Below, piece by piece: positions 26,678-34,191 of a stretch of DNA of 64,000 nucleotides (its first letter is position 1; every line of letters starts with the position of its first letter). The translations under genes were made by a program, and so were the position numbers. The notes under the pieces were generated by a model. That model did no database searches and was not told the origin of the DNA. It saw only the letters and a list, made by a program, of their open reading frames with translations. This DNA comes from Enterovibrio coralii (GTDB lineage: Bacteria > Pseudomonadota > Gammaproteobacteria > Enterobacterales > Vibrionaceae). Where the stretch lies: NCBI RefSeq assembly GCF_001559595.1, contig NZ_LNTY01000006.1, positions 434,001 through 498,000 of the forward strand. The letters run 5' to 3'.

Positions 26678-27046
26678 TCACAGATATCGCTTCAAGCGCG
26701 CATCACGGCGTTCGTTCTCTTGCTGCAAGATAGGTTCGGCATCGAGCGTTCTTAGCGGCTTGTCGTCTCTCACAAGCGCACCATCCGCAATCAACGACAG
26801 ATATCGACTGCAACAGACACGCAAAAACGACGTGAAGTTGCTGATGTCGTGATTGGCCTCGAGTGATTCAAAATAGAGGTTAGTGATCATCTTATTCAGG
26901 GCGAGGTTATCGCGGTGCGCGATTTCCTGAAGGGTGTTCCAGTAGAACTGCTCCAAACGAATGGAGGTGACAACGCCATCTATGCGCAACGATCGAGTCT
27001 GGCTTTCCCACAATCTCTCATCCGCTCCGATAAACAACTGACACAT
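26678..27046 (-). CDS. Ribbon-helix-helix domain protein
   Basis: A 122-residue protein whose middle matches the RHH_4 type DNA-binding family: RSLRIDGVVTSIRLEQFYWNTLQEIAHRDNLALNKMITNLYFE, followed by NFTSFLRVCCSRYLSL. The first strand would contact DNA and the helices dimerise. AAAGGAGG sits at ideal distance before the ATG. The target is unknown; it may control the neighbouring DJ-1 gene or itself. Confidence 0.8.
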   Translation of the reverse strand: MCQLFIGADERLWESQTRSLRIDGVVTSIRLEQFYWNTLQEIAHRDNLALNKMITNLYFESLEANHDISNFTSFLRVCCSRYLSLIADGALVRDDKPLRTLDAEPILQQENERRDARLKRYL

Positions 27047-27091
27047 GTCGACCTCCTTTGTATTCGTTTAACGCAAACAGCGTTCGCTCAA

Positions 27092-27649
27092 TTAAAACAG
27101 CGCAACAAACTGCTTCAGCATTTCTGGGTGCGCTGGCCATGCAGGGGCAGTCACCAAGTTTCTGTCCGTGATGGCATCATCCATCGCAATCTCAACATAC
27201 TCGCCGCGCGCCAAATCAATTTCAGGCTTACACGCGGGGTAAGCTGTCAGTTTTCTGCCTTCAACAACACCAGATGCCGTTAGCAATTGGATACCATGAC
27301 AAATCGACGCAACCGGCTTATCCGAATCAAAGAAATCACGCACCAGATTGACCACCTCTTTGTTTAATCGCAGGTATTCCGGAGAACGGCCGCCAGGGAT
27401 ATACAGCGCATCAAAATCAGACGCAGATACCGCGTCAAAATCCGCATTCAGCGCGAAGTTATGACCACGTTTCTCGGTGTACGTCTGGTCACCTTCGAAA
27501 TCATGCACAGAGGTTGCAATGGTGCCGCCTGCGCGCTTGTCAGGGCAAACCGCATGCACTTCGTGTCCCATTGCCAGCAGTGCTTGGTAAGGCACCATGT
27601 TTTCGTAATCCTCGACGAAATCACCTGTGATCATCAGTACTTTAGCCAT
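27092..27649 (-). CDS. DJ-1/PfpI family protein
   Basis: A 185-residue protein with the glutamine-amidotransferase-like fold. The nucleophile elbow is [10 protein letters not shown] with the reactive cysteine, and the conserved glutamate lies in DFVEDYE near residue 13. [12 protein letters not shown] is the usual oxyanion block. Members act as chaperones, glyoxalases/deglycases or proteases; this one resembles the intracellular PfpI/YhbO-like group. Upstream of the ribbon-helix-helix gene on the same strand, 45 bases apart. Confidence 0.87.
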   Translation of the reverse strand: MAKVLMITGDFVEDYENMVPYQALLAMGHEVHAVCPDKRAGGTIATSVHDFEGDQTYTEKRGHNFALNADFDAVSASDFDALYIPGGRSPEYLRLNKEVVNLVRDFFDSDKPVASICHGIQLLTASGVVEGRKLTAYPACKPEIDLARGEYVEIAMDDAITDRNLVTAPAWPAHPEMLKQFVALF

Positions 27650-27894
27650 CTTTCTTCCTCTTCTTTAGGTTGAATCGCGCCAGTACTTTGCCAGCGCGTG
27701 TTGATAGCTATATAAACGCACCCATTTAACAAGGTGGTAACATGTGAATATTACATTTCGAGGAAGTGCCTCTCAACCGAGGTGTGCTAGCAGTTGCGCC
27801 ATGCAATATATTTGGAAGGGAATTCAGAAAGAACCTCTTTAAGAATAAGAGGTTCGTCACTGTAAAGGCAGGTTTAACGTAGGGAAATCACCGA

Positions 27895-28302
27895 TTAATG
27901 AAGGTGTCTTTTCTCAAAATCCTGCAATGCTGCCAAGGCTTGTTCTGCTTTATCCGCAGGCACAAACACATGGTCATGAAAATAGGCGGCAATGACGTTC
28001 GCGCTGATGCCTCTTTCTGCCAATTTGGTTGAAACGGCTGCCGTCAGGCCTACCGCTTCTAGGCTGGAATGCACCGTGAGGGTGATTTTCTTGAACACAC
28101 CTTCGTAAGGCAGGTTGGCACTGTCCGCCATGGCTTTGCTCAACACCAAGGTTAGCCCTTCAGATTCTTGAAAGGTCGCCAGAGGCGCGAGTTCGATGTA
28201 ATCCTTCAGTTTTCCTTCTACCGTACAAAAGACCACGTCATACGGTGCCAATTCAGGCTTCATTGACCGTAGCAGTGCATCTAAATCGACAATACCCGAC
28301 AT
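27895..28302 (-). CDS. ACT-domain protein
   Basis: A 135-residue protein made of two tandem ACT-like domains: the first to about residue 70 (LAPYDVVFCTVEGKL, LTLVLSKAMADSANL), the second with KKITLTVHSSLEAVGLTAAVSTKLAERGISANVIAAYFHDHVFVP. This matches the ACT_3/ACT_7 small proteins. ACT domains bind amino acids or other small ligands and regulate partners. No regulatory target is visible next to it. Confidence 0.83.
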   Translation of the reverse strand: MSGIVDLDALLRSMKPELAPYDVVFCTVEGKLKDYIELAPLATFQESEGLTLVLSKAMADSANLPYEGVFKKITLTVHSSLEAVGLTAAVSTKLAERGISANVIAAYFHDHVFVPADKAEQALAALQDFEKRHLH

Positions 28303-28433
28303 AGCATTCCATTATTTTTGTTTGTAAGAACCCGTACCTTTGCCAAAACGAACCAAAAATACAAGGCAATGAAACACCAAATTCCAGAAAGCCAACCTTG
28401 ATCAACCCTAAAAAGTGGCCTTTTTACGGGCAA

Positions 28434-28449
28434 CTGTGTTTATATACAG
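28434..28449. promoter_or_regulatory. LexA box
   Basis: CTGTGTTTATATACAG, an exact CTGT-N8-ACAG with an AT-rich centre, 30 bases before the ATG of the next gene. Confidence 0.8.
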
Positions 28450-28479
28450 TATTTTGTTATTAAAGAGAGAATCATCAAA

Positions 28480-28701
28480 ATGAGAGCGTCGTTACGCCAC
28501 AAAGTTATCGAGGTTTGTCGCAAGAAAATCGCCACCAAGGGTGAAAACGTGAATGTGTCTTTTTATGCCTTCTTTGCCAACAAGAACGACGACCCAATAC
28601 TGTTAATGGAAGCGGCCACGTGGTGGATTCAAACGCATCAGCTCGATCATTTTGTTAAAGCGAAAGACGTGATTGCCTTGGTAGAAAGCGAAGCGGCGTA
28701 A
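28480..28701 (+). CDS. Small SOS-regulated protein, unknown function
   Basis: A 73-residue soluble protein (MRASLRHKVIEVCRKKIATKG, later LLMEAATWWIQTHQLDHFVKAKDVIALVESE), mostly helical by appearance. AAGAGAG precedes the ATG. The LexA box 30 bases upstream suggests damage induction. It is not DinI, YebG or HolE by sequence. No family recognised. Confidence 0.62.
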   Translation: MRASLRHKVIEVCRKKIATKGENVNVSFYAFFANKNDDPILLMEAATWWIQTHQLDHFVKAKDVIALVESEAA

Positions 28702-28765
28702 CCAGAGAGAAAAGCCAGAGGAAAGAATAGGGCGCATCACAGAAGATACGCCCAAACAAAGCGTC

Positions 28766-29617
28766 TTAGTTCGTGATTTCAGACAGCAGGTCTTTGTTCA
28801 CCACCAAGTTGCGAACGCCGTGAGCATGGTCTTCATCAAACACATTGTCTTCACACCATTCGCCAACCGTACCAATATTTACCTTCGCAACTTTAGGACG
28901 AACACTCCACGTTACTTGGAACGGCGAGCCTTTTTCGTTGTAGCCAGGGCCAGTTGTTGAACCCGCATATTGAATTGGCTTACCCGTGTTAACTGGAATA
29001 GCAACGGCTTGATGCACGCCATCAATCACCTTGTGTTTTGCCAGCTCTTCAAAGTCGTAAGCGTTGTCATCGTTAACCAGCACATACACTTGCGTTTCTA
29101 CGCGTAGCTGCGGGTTTTTGTTCGCATCACTCAAACACGAGCCAAGGGTCGGGCCTGGTTCAACTTGTGCGGTAGAGTGAACATAGTGCACTTCAATGGT
29201 ATCACCCGGCTTCAGGTCGCCGTGTTTACTTGGGCAGATTTCGCCTTTAACCGGAGCCAGTTCAGCTTGCGTCAGCTTGCCTGAGTATTTAAAGCCAGTG
29301 TGGTAGCCTTCGCCGTCGCCGTTACCTGCGTATGTCGTGAATTCGCCGCCTTTGTGCTCGGCGTTCTTATGAAAGTGGATATTACACAGGTTCATCTCGG
29401 TATAAGAAGGCGCGCGGCTAAACACCACGGCATTGCTGCCGCCCGCAGAGTCGATGTCACGTGGTGATTGCGGGCCAAAACCTTCACCTTCTGTGTTTTC
29501 TGCCAGTTCTTCACGCTGCTCCGAAATGACCGCGTCTGAAACTGTCGTGCTTTTCGCGAAAACGCCAAAAGACGCCGTCATTGCCAATGTCATGATGCAA
29601 AGGTTGCTTGCTTTCAT
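28766..29617 (-). CDS. Delta-class carbonic anhydrase
   Basis: A 283-residue exported enzyme that would convert CO2 and bicarbonate in the periplasm. A signal peptide ends near GVFAKS. NLCNIHFHKNAEHKGGEFTTYAG contains the metal-type histidines, and EVHYVHSTAQVEPGPTLGSC plus the late cysteine in VGEWCEDN fit the bacterial delta-class/cadmium carbonic anhydrase-like family. Single gene with its own promoter region. Confidence in family is good; metal and activity are inferred. Confidence 0.8.
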   Translation of the reverse strand: MKASNLCIMTLAMTASFGVFAKSTTVSDAVISEQREELAENTEGEGFGPQSPRDIDSAGGSNAVVFSRAPSYTEMNLCNIHFHKNAEHKGGEFTTYAGNGDGEGYHTGFKYSGKLTQAELAPVKGEICPSKHGDLKPGDTIEVHYVHSTAQVEPGPTLGSCLSDANKNPQLRVETQVYVLVNDDNAYDFEELAKHKVIDGVHQAVAIPVNTGKPIQYAGSTTGPGYNEKGSPFQVTWSVRPKVAKVNIGTVGEWCEDNVFDEDHAHGVRNLVVNKDLLSEITN

Positions 29618-29990
29618 TGGAGTTATTCCCTTATAGATTGACTTTATAGATTGATTTATTGGGTAGTGCTATCCAGACATTTCCGTTGAAACAACAACCT
29701 CATAGCTTCAACTGTCAAATAGGCGTCCAATCCTATACAAACATATCGAATGTTGGTTTTCATTTTGATAACCGCTGCCATTAAGGCAGCTAAAATCTCT
29801 TTATTAAGGCAAAGTTTTGTATGAACACCGTATGCACTTGTGCGAAAGCTCATACTTTGCATGTTCAATATAGTAGACAGCGTGGTGATGTAAAACGCAG
29901 GCGGCAGCAGACGCTGAAAAGGGCGTGGAGATCAGAGAAATAGATGCGTGATGTGAAAAAATGACCCGCGGCGTGCGGGTCATTTGGCGA
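29618..29990. other. Intergenic region upstream of the carbonic anhydrase gene
   Basis: About 370 bases. The right end holds the terminator of the barrel gene; the rest should carry the carbonic anhydrase promoter. Two short minus-strand frames (about 70 codons each) lack ribosome binding sites and protein-like composition, so I do not call genes. Confidence 0.45.
29956..29983 (-). terminator. Terminator of the BOF1-barrel operon
   Basis: On the minus strand ATGACCCGC / GCGGGTCAT followed by TTTTT. Confidence 0.87.
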
Positions 29991-30641
29991 TCAGAAGTAG
30001 TAAGCAACAGTGCCAAGTAACTGAGTATTGTTTGCTACATCGTCAAACTGGAACCCAGCGTTTGCACCAAGGTAAAGCCCGTCGTAAACCTCATACTCCG
30101 TACCCAGGTTCAAAGCCATGCCCACGCTGTTTTCGGTTTTCTGTCCGTTGGACACCGAAATGCTTGGGTGAGAGATAGAAGATTCCGTATCCGTCACTTC
30201 ATTCTCTGTTTCTCTCGAGACCGAGCCTGTGGTTTTGTATGTGGTGTACGTCAGGCCAACACCACCTTTAACGCGCAGCTTGTCCGTCACATCATGAAAA
30301 TACACTGGCATCACCACGAACTGTTTTGCTTTTAAATCAGCATCCCATTCGTCTTCAGTTTGGGTATTGTTCACGACGCTAATCACTTTGCTGCGTGAAT
30401 CGTTGGCATCGAACTGGCGGTAGCCCAGCTCAACACCGAAGTTATTGTCAAAACGGTAACCCAAGGTTCCCGCCCAGATGTTGTCAGAACTGTCTGGGGT
30501 GAGGGTGGTTCCGTCGCTGAACGCCACGGAATTATCATGAGACAACGCGTTGTATCCATAACCTAGAGATACATAGGGTTGCGCCATCACCACACCTGAC
30601 AGCATTAACGCTGGCACCGCGATAAGTGCTTTCTTCAACAT
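29991..30641 (-). CDS. Outer-membrane beta-barrel protein, AcfA/OmpA-like
   Basis: A 216-residue barrel: signal peptide ending VVMAQ, opening PYVSLGYGYNALSHD, repeated aromatic/glycine strands, and C-terminal TVAYYF with terminal phenylalanine. Length and strand pattern fit an eight-stranded OmpA-like barrel; it resembles vibrio AcfA-family outer-membrane proteins. Six bases separate it from the BOF gene, so the two form an operon. Function unknown. Confidence 0.75.
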   Translation of the reverse strand: MLKKALIAVPALMLSGVVMAQPYVSLGYGYNALSHDNSVAFSDGTTLTPDSSDNIWAGTLGYRFDNNFGVELGYRQFDANDSRSKVISVVNNTQTEDEWDADLKAKQFVVMPVYFHDVTDKLRVKGGVGLTYTTYKTTGSVSRETENEVTDTESSISHPSISVSNGQKTENSVGMALNLGTEYEVYDGLYLGANAGFQFDDVANNTQLLGTVAYYF

Positions 30642-30647
30642 GGCGAG

Positions 30648-31013
30648 TTACTTCGCCAGCAGTACGTTATCAACAGCAATGGTGGTTGCAGTTGGCTCAA
30701 CGTCGATTTCACCCACCAAAGTCACTTCCGTTGTTGGGTCGATTTCAATCGCGGCCATGTCTTCATCATCGATTTCAACGCTGATCACGCCAGTTGAATC
30801 TTTGAAGGTGTACATCTCATCGCCCAGTGAATCCACGATGTAGCCAGTCAACACAACGTCTTGGTCATCTTGCGCAGCGTTTGATTGCAACACAGACGCC
30901 ACTGAGGTCGTTGCTTTCGCGTTGTTAACCGCTTGGGTATTGGTCGCAGCAAATGCTGGGTTGAAAAGAGAAGAACCGAGGATCAAAGCAACTGCATAGT
31001 ATTTAGTTTTCAT
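30648..31013 (-). CDS. BOF (YgiW/YdeI-type) periplasmic OB-fold protein
   Basis: A 121-residue exported protein. Signal peptide about 1-22 (ending PAFAA), then an OB fold with VVLTGYIVDSLGDEMYTFKDSTGVISVEIDDED and TEVTLVGEIDVEPTATTIAVDNV, typical of the BOF stress-tolerance family (E. coli YgiW, YdeI). ATG 31013 gives the proper signal peptide. A paralogue sits at 34192-34572 on the same strand, on the other side of the variable region. Confidence 0.88.
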   Translation of the reverse strand: MKTKYYAVALILGSSLFNPAFAATNTQAVNNAKATTSVASVLQSNAAQDDQDVVLTGYIVDSLGDEMYTFKDSTGVISVEIDDEDMAAIEIDPTTEVTLVGEIDVEPTATTIAVDNVLLAK

Positions 31014-31135
31014 AAGAAACTCCGTTTGATACTGCTTTATTGTTATTTTTGAGACAGTTGGAGTGTACGCCCGCGCGGCGACGCCTGTCACTGAGCAGTA
31101 TTGGAATGTAAAGTTGCAGAATAAAAGGAGATTTA

Positions 31136-31143
31136 GGGTAGGG
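31136..31143 (+). promoter_or_regulatory. KOPS-type word pointing to dif
   Basis: GGGTAGGG matches GGGNAGGG on the plus strand, left of dif, the orientation expected for FtsK loading. One word alone is weak. Confidence 0.5.
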
Positions 31144-31184
31144 AGATCTGGTATGGGATTGGATTGGAACGTGTTTTCTATCGA

Positions 31185-31215
31185 TTGGCTGCGTATATTG
31201 GATATACGCAGCCAA
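31185..31215. repeat. Perfect 13-bp inverted repeat
   Basis: TTGGCTGCGTATA and TATACGCAGCCAA separated by five bases. There is no T tract on either side, so it is not a usual terminator. It lies just past the stop of the AT-rich membrane protein gene, where normal-composition DNA resumes; it may be a boundary element or a protein site. Confidence 0.65.
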
Positions 31216-31226
31216 ATGTAGTTGAA

Positions 31227-32615
31227 TTAGCTTACATGAGTATTGCTATCAGAATCATTTGATTCCGTTTTTTCACTGTTAACTAGAGAAGGTTTCCTAA
31301 CCTTATTTTCAGGTTTTCCAGATGTTCTTAGTTTAGTTCTTTGAGAGAAACGCCCAACTTCTTTAGCTAAAGATGGAACCATATGTAAAGCTTGCTTAAA
31401 AGCGTCAGAATCTAAAAGCTCATGCCATGGACTATTGTAATCTTTACCTTCCACTAATCTGAGTGGCATTTCATCAAGTCGGTCAAGCGTTGATTTGAAT
31501 AGTCGCTGTTCTGAACCATCGCCAAATCGAACAGCGATCTCTTGAAAACCAACAAATGATTTAGCAACAGTAGCCTTATACGAGTAATCTTCTGAAAGCT
31601 TAAATCTCTGATTTATCTGCTGCGTTGAAATCCATGCTAACCAAAGTGGGCCACCTATAGAAAAAATTGAAACTAGTATTTGGACAAAATACTGTCCAGG
31701 CGTGGTGCTTGGCATCAGGAGGTTTTGCATATCGCTAACCCGGTCAAATCCTATGAATCCACCTATTGTTAAAGCTGCTAAGAGACTACAAAGCCATAGA
31801 TTTATTGATTTTTTTAGTTCTTTTGCTTTTTGGTCAAATCCTGATGCTAAACCATGAGTTGTTGTCACATTAAGGTAGTCTTTGCATTGATCTGCCAGTT
31901 CTTTAGATGCATTCGCATAACCGGATGTCTTAGATAGCTCAGAATCTGCCTCTAGTGATAATTCCTTCAGCTTGCTTAATATTCCATTTATCTCAACGCT
32001 ACACTCCATTATTTCTCGGTTTGTTTCTTTTGCTTTTTTTATCTCAGTATCAATGGTTTTTCTCGCTTCAATCAACTCCTCTATAACGGTAGGAAGGTTT
32101 TCAGCCGTACTGTGTGCAGAGTTGATTATTTCAATCTTTTTATCGAGATCTTTTACATTGGCATCAAACTTATCAAACAAGTTTGCGTAATTTGTTAACT
32201 TTCTTTTTATCTTTGAAGGTAGTAAATCGCTATCGTTTAAGTTTTCCCAAGAGTAAAGTTCAGAAACGACATCATCGATTGTTACTAGAATTGTATTAAT
32301 CAAAACTGGAACAAAAGAAACTAGATGTCCTGCATTATTATTAAAATATGATCTAGATGTGCTCTCTAGTCTTTTTATGTTGTCAATATGGCGAGGTAGA
32401 GCATGGCTGAAATTTTCGGTAAGCTCAGCTTCACCGTAATTTTCCAATCTAGTAATTAAGTTTGTGATTAAATATTCAACTTCGGTTTTCCCCAAAGCCA
32501 CTTGGTTCCAACCATATTGCTGATCAAAATTTGCTCCAGGTATACTTGCATTTTTAATCTGATCTTTTAGAGACTTACAGGCTTCAATCAACTCTAATAA
32601 ATTATTTTCAGACAT
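31227..32615 (-). CDS. Coiled-coil protein with two membrane helices, probably SOS-controlled
   Basis: A 462-residue protein of no family I can name. Residues about 140-250 are long charged helices typical of coiled coil (DANVKDLDKKIEIIN, EELIEARKTIDTEIKKAKETNREI). Two hydrophobic helices follow, about 271-291 (INLWLCSLLAALTIGGFIGF) and 308-330 (YFVQILVSIFSIGGPLWLAW), making a hairpin. A soluble C-terminal domain (KATVAKSFVGFQEIAVRFGDG, FKSTLDRLDEMPLRLVEG) and a disordered tail end it. The start at 32615 is preferred, with TTGGAGCAAGA upstream; the open frame reaches 32771 but that part crosses the promoter and the LexA box. Codon use is more AT-rich than neighbours, suggesting transfer. Confidence 0.72.
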   Translation of the reverse strand: MSENNLLELIEACKSLKDQIKNASIPGANFDQQYGWNQVALGKTEVEYLITNLITRLENYGEAELTENFSHALPRHIDNIKRLESTSRSYFNNNAGHLVSFVPVLINTILVTIDDVVSELYSWENLNDSDLLPSKIKRKLTNYANLFDKFDANVKDLDKKIEIINSAHSTAENLPTVIEELIEARKTIDTEIKKAKETNREIMECSVEINGILSKLKELSLEADSELSKTSGYANASKELADQCKDYLNVTTTHGLASGFDQKAKELKKSINLWLCSLLAALTIGGFIGFDRVSDMQNLLMPSTTPGQYFVQILVSIFSIGGPLWLAWISTQQINQRFKLSEDYSYKATVAKSFVGFQEIAVRFGDGSEQRLFKSTLDRLDEMPLRLVEGKDYNSPWHELLDSDAFKQALHMVPSLAKEVGRFSQRTKLRTSGKPENKVRKPSLVNSEKTESNDSDSNTHVS

Positions 32616-32723
32616 ATAAAATCTTGCTCCAAATAATGTCTCTATAATAAGACAATCATTGTAATAAGTATCAATAGACTTATGCAAACCACATAGAGAA
32701 GCGCAAGTCACAAAATCACATAA

Positions 32724-32739
32724 CTGTATAAACATACAG
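32724..32739. promoter_or_regulatory. LexA box
   Basis: CTGTATAAACATACAG is an exact CTGT-N8-ACAG, within the longer palindrome CATAACTGTAT / ATACAGTTATG. It lies about 110 bases upstream of the coiled-coil membrane gene and before the GFA pseudogene on the other strand. Confidence 0.8.
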
Positions 32740-32794
32740 TTATGTGTACTAAGTTCTGAAATAGTGACCATTACTTCAACTTAGGGAATTCAAC

Positions 32795-33182
32795 GTGGTG
32801 CAGCCTGTGTGGGCAGGTAAAGATTACCGCAGAAGACATCAATCCAAAGTTTACCGTTTGCCATTGTCAGTCATGCCAGACTTGGGGCGCGCGCCATATT
32901 TTGCGGTGAAGTGCGGAACCAAGGTTAACATCGAAGGTGAAGACAAGATTACCATGTTCGAGTCATCAAGCTGGGCGTCTCGTGGATTCTGCAGCCAATG
33001 CGGCACACATTTGTTCTTCAGGTGAGTACAACATGCCAGTGGGTTTGTTTGCAGATATACCAGACTTGGAAATGGACATGCAGTACTTCAGCGACGCGCG
33101 ACCAAGTTATTACTGCTTCAGCAACGAAACCAAAGAAATGACAACTGCAGAGATCATGGCGTACTTTGGGCCACAGCCATAA
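32795..33182 (+). pseudogene. GFA-family (glutathione-dependent formaldehyde-activating-like) remnant
   Basis: Three frames together spell most of a GFA/Mss4-like zinc protein: CSLCGQVKITAEDINPKFTV with CHCQSCQTWG, then APYFAVKCGTKVNIEGEDK and GFCSQCGTHLFF, then GEYNMPVGLFADIPDLEMD to MAYFGPQP. No start codon can be found for the first part. There is a one-base deletion near 32890 and a loss of about 11-14 bases near 33019, where the usual four or five residues between FFR and GEY are missing. The larger deletion and absent start mark it as a true pseudogene. An intact GFA gene is at 51940. Confidence 0.75.
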
Positions 33183-33580
33183 AGCAGCATTCGACATTTA
33201 AAATCTCTGCAAGATACAATCCGTAAACGCGATAAATTCCCACAGCACTCAAACAAGGCTGTGGGAGAATCAAGACAAAAGCTATGGCAAAGCATAGACA
33301 CAAGGGTTAGCGTAAATCACGCCATCTCGATAGATGTTAAAACCCAACCCTTAACTACGCTTTATATGGTCTGCTGTTATGTTGAGGGATTGCCGCAAGC
33401 AGACGAGGCCGAAAAGAGTGGGCGAAAGACTTGGCTCAATCCGAATAAGTCCGCACCGTTCGTAATGCCTAGGAAGGAGAATCGCTTTTCAACGAGAAGC
33501 CCGTAACATAATGGCCATAATGCGAACTATTATCGTTATATTGTGCAACAAAACGCTCAAAAGGGTGCTTATATTAATGT
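33183..33580. other. Gene-poor region left of the sRNA-like units
   Basis: About 400 bases with no supported gene. An 81-codon plus-strand frame at 33261-33506 has an unlikely composition and no ribosome binding site. An inverted dif-like word is at 33501-33528. The end carries the putative promoter of the first sRNA-like unit. Confidence 0.45.
33501..33528 (-). other. Possible degenerate, inverted dif-like site
   Basis: On the minus strand it reads arm AGTTCGCATTA, centre TGGCCA, arm TTATGTTACGG. Against the dif at 34713 the XerC-type arm matches 10 of 11 and the XerD-type arm 8 of 11; the centre differs. It may be an old Xer attachment site, or chance in AT-rich DNA. Confidence 0.35.
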
Positions 33581-33581
33581 A

Positions 33582-33688
33582 CTGCATTACATTAAGCCTC
33601 GGAAGATTTTATTAAACTTTCCTCGATAATAATTATTCTCTGTTGATAACTCCTTGCCCAGCTAATCCTCCTTAGCTGGGTTTTTTTT
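33582..33688 (+). ncRNA. sRNA-like unit 1 (promoter and terminator, CCUCC loop)
   Basis: An extended -10 (TGCTTATATT at 33566-33575) is followed about 80 bases later by a strong terminator: CCCAGCTAA / TTAGCTGGG with loop TCCTCC and T8. There is no coding frame between. Length about 107 bases, typical of Hfq-dependent sRNAs. The loop is complementary to ribosome binding sites (GGAGG). A homologous unit follows directly. Confidence 0.6.
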
Positions 33689-33787
33689 ATGTTTAACAAT
33701 CAATGGCACGCCCTAGTTAAACAACTCACGCACATTACAATCAATATTACGCATTTCTCTATCACTCGGGATGCTTATGTTAGTGGG

Positions 33788-33892
33788 TTAGGGTAGATTT
33801 CACCTCGCAAATGAAATAAGTTTCTCTGCCAATAACAAAGTCTACTTTTGATACTTTTGCCCAGCTAAGCCTCCCTTAGCTGGGTTTTTTTT
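33788..33892 (+). ncRNA. sRNA-like unit 2, homologous to unit 1
   Basis: A similar -10 (TGCTTATGTT at 33772-33781) and terminator CCCAGCTAAG / CTTAGCTGGG with loop CCTCC and T8. The body shares ACCTCG, TTCTCTG and ATAAC blocks in the same order as unit 1. The pair looks like a tandem duplication that has diverged. Confidence 0.6.
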
Positions 33893-34159
33893 GTGCCTGC
33901 AAGGCATAGAAGCAAGCGCGCAGCGAGGCACAAGCCGATCTCCTAACTTAGAATCATCCTCAGAGACAGAAGCGGCGCGTAGTTCCCTAAGATGCGTGAT
34001 TGTGCTGCCCCATGCCGTCCTGCTAGAGTTTACTTATAACTTCCAGCAAGAATTCCTTAAAGTGCTTTAAGACAAAGCGGCTGAACTGGAAAAGTGATCA
34101 TTAGTATCGAGTTCAAGGCAGGTATCAAAGAGACAACGGTGTAACCGGTTCTCAGTAAG
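33893..34159. other. Stretch without recognisable genes
   Basis: About 270 bases between the second sRNA-like unit and an orphan terminator. Short protein-like fragments appear but no frame is open for more than a few dozen codons. It may be the remains of a lost gene. Confidence 0.35.
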
Positions 34160-34184
34160 AAGCCCACATAACGTGGGCTTTTTT
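34160..34184 (+). terminator. Orphan plus-strand terminator
   Basis: AAGCCCAC / GTGGGCTT then TTTT. No intact gene precedes it on the plus strand, so it may belong to a lost gene or another small RNA. Confidence 0.75.
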
Positions 34185-34191
34185 GTATGTA

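Noticed and set aside
31227-32771. Longer start for the coiled-coil membrane protein
   Set aside because: The extra 52 residues would be encoded by the AT-rich promoter and the LexA palindrome; the ATG at 32615 has a good ribosome binding site.
33261-33506. 81-codon plus-strand frame
   Set aside because: Unusual composition, no ribosome binding site and overlap with the dif-like word; no recognisable domain.
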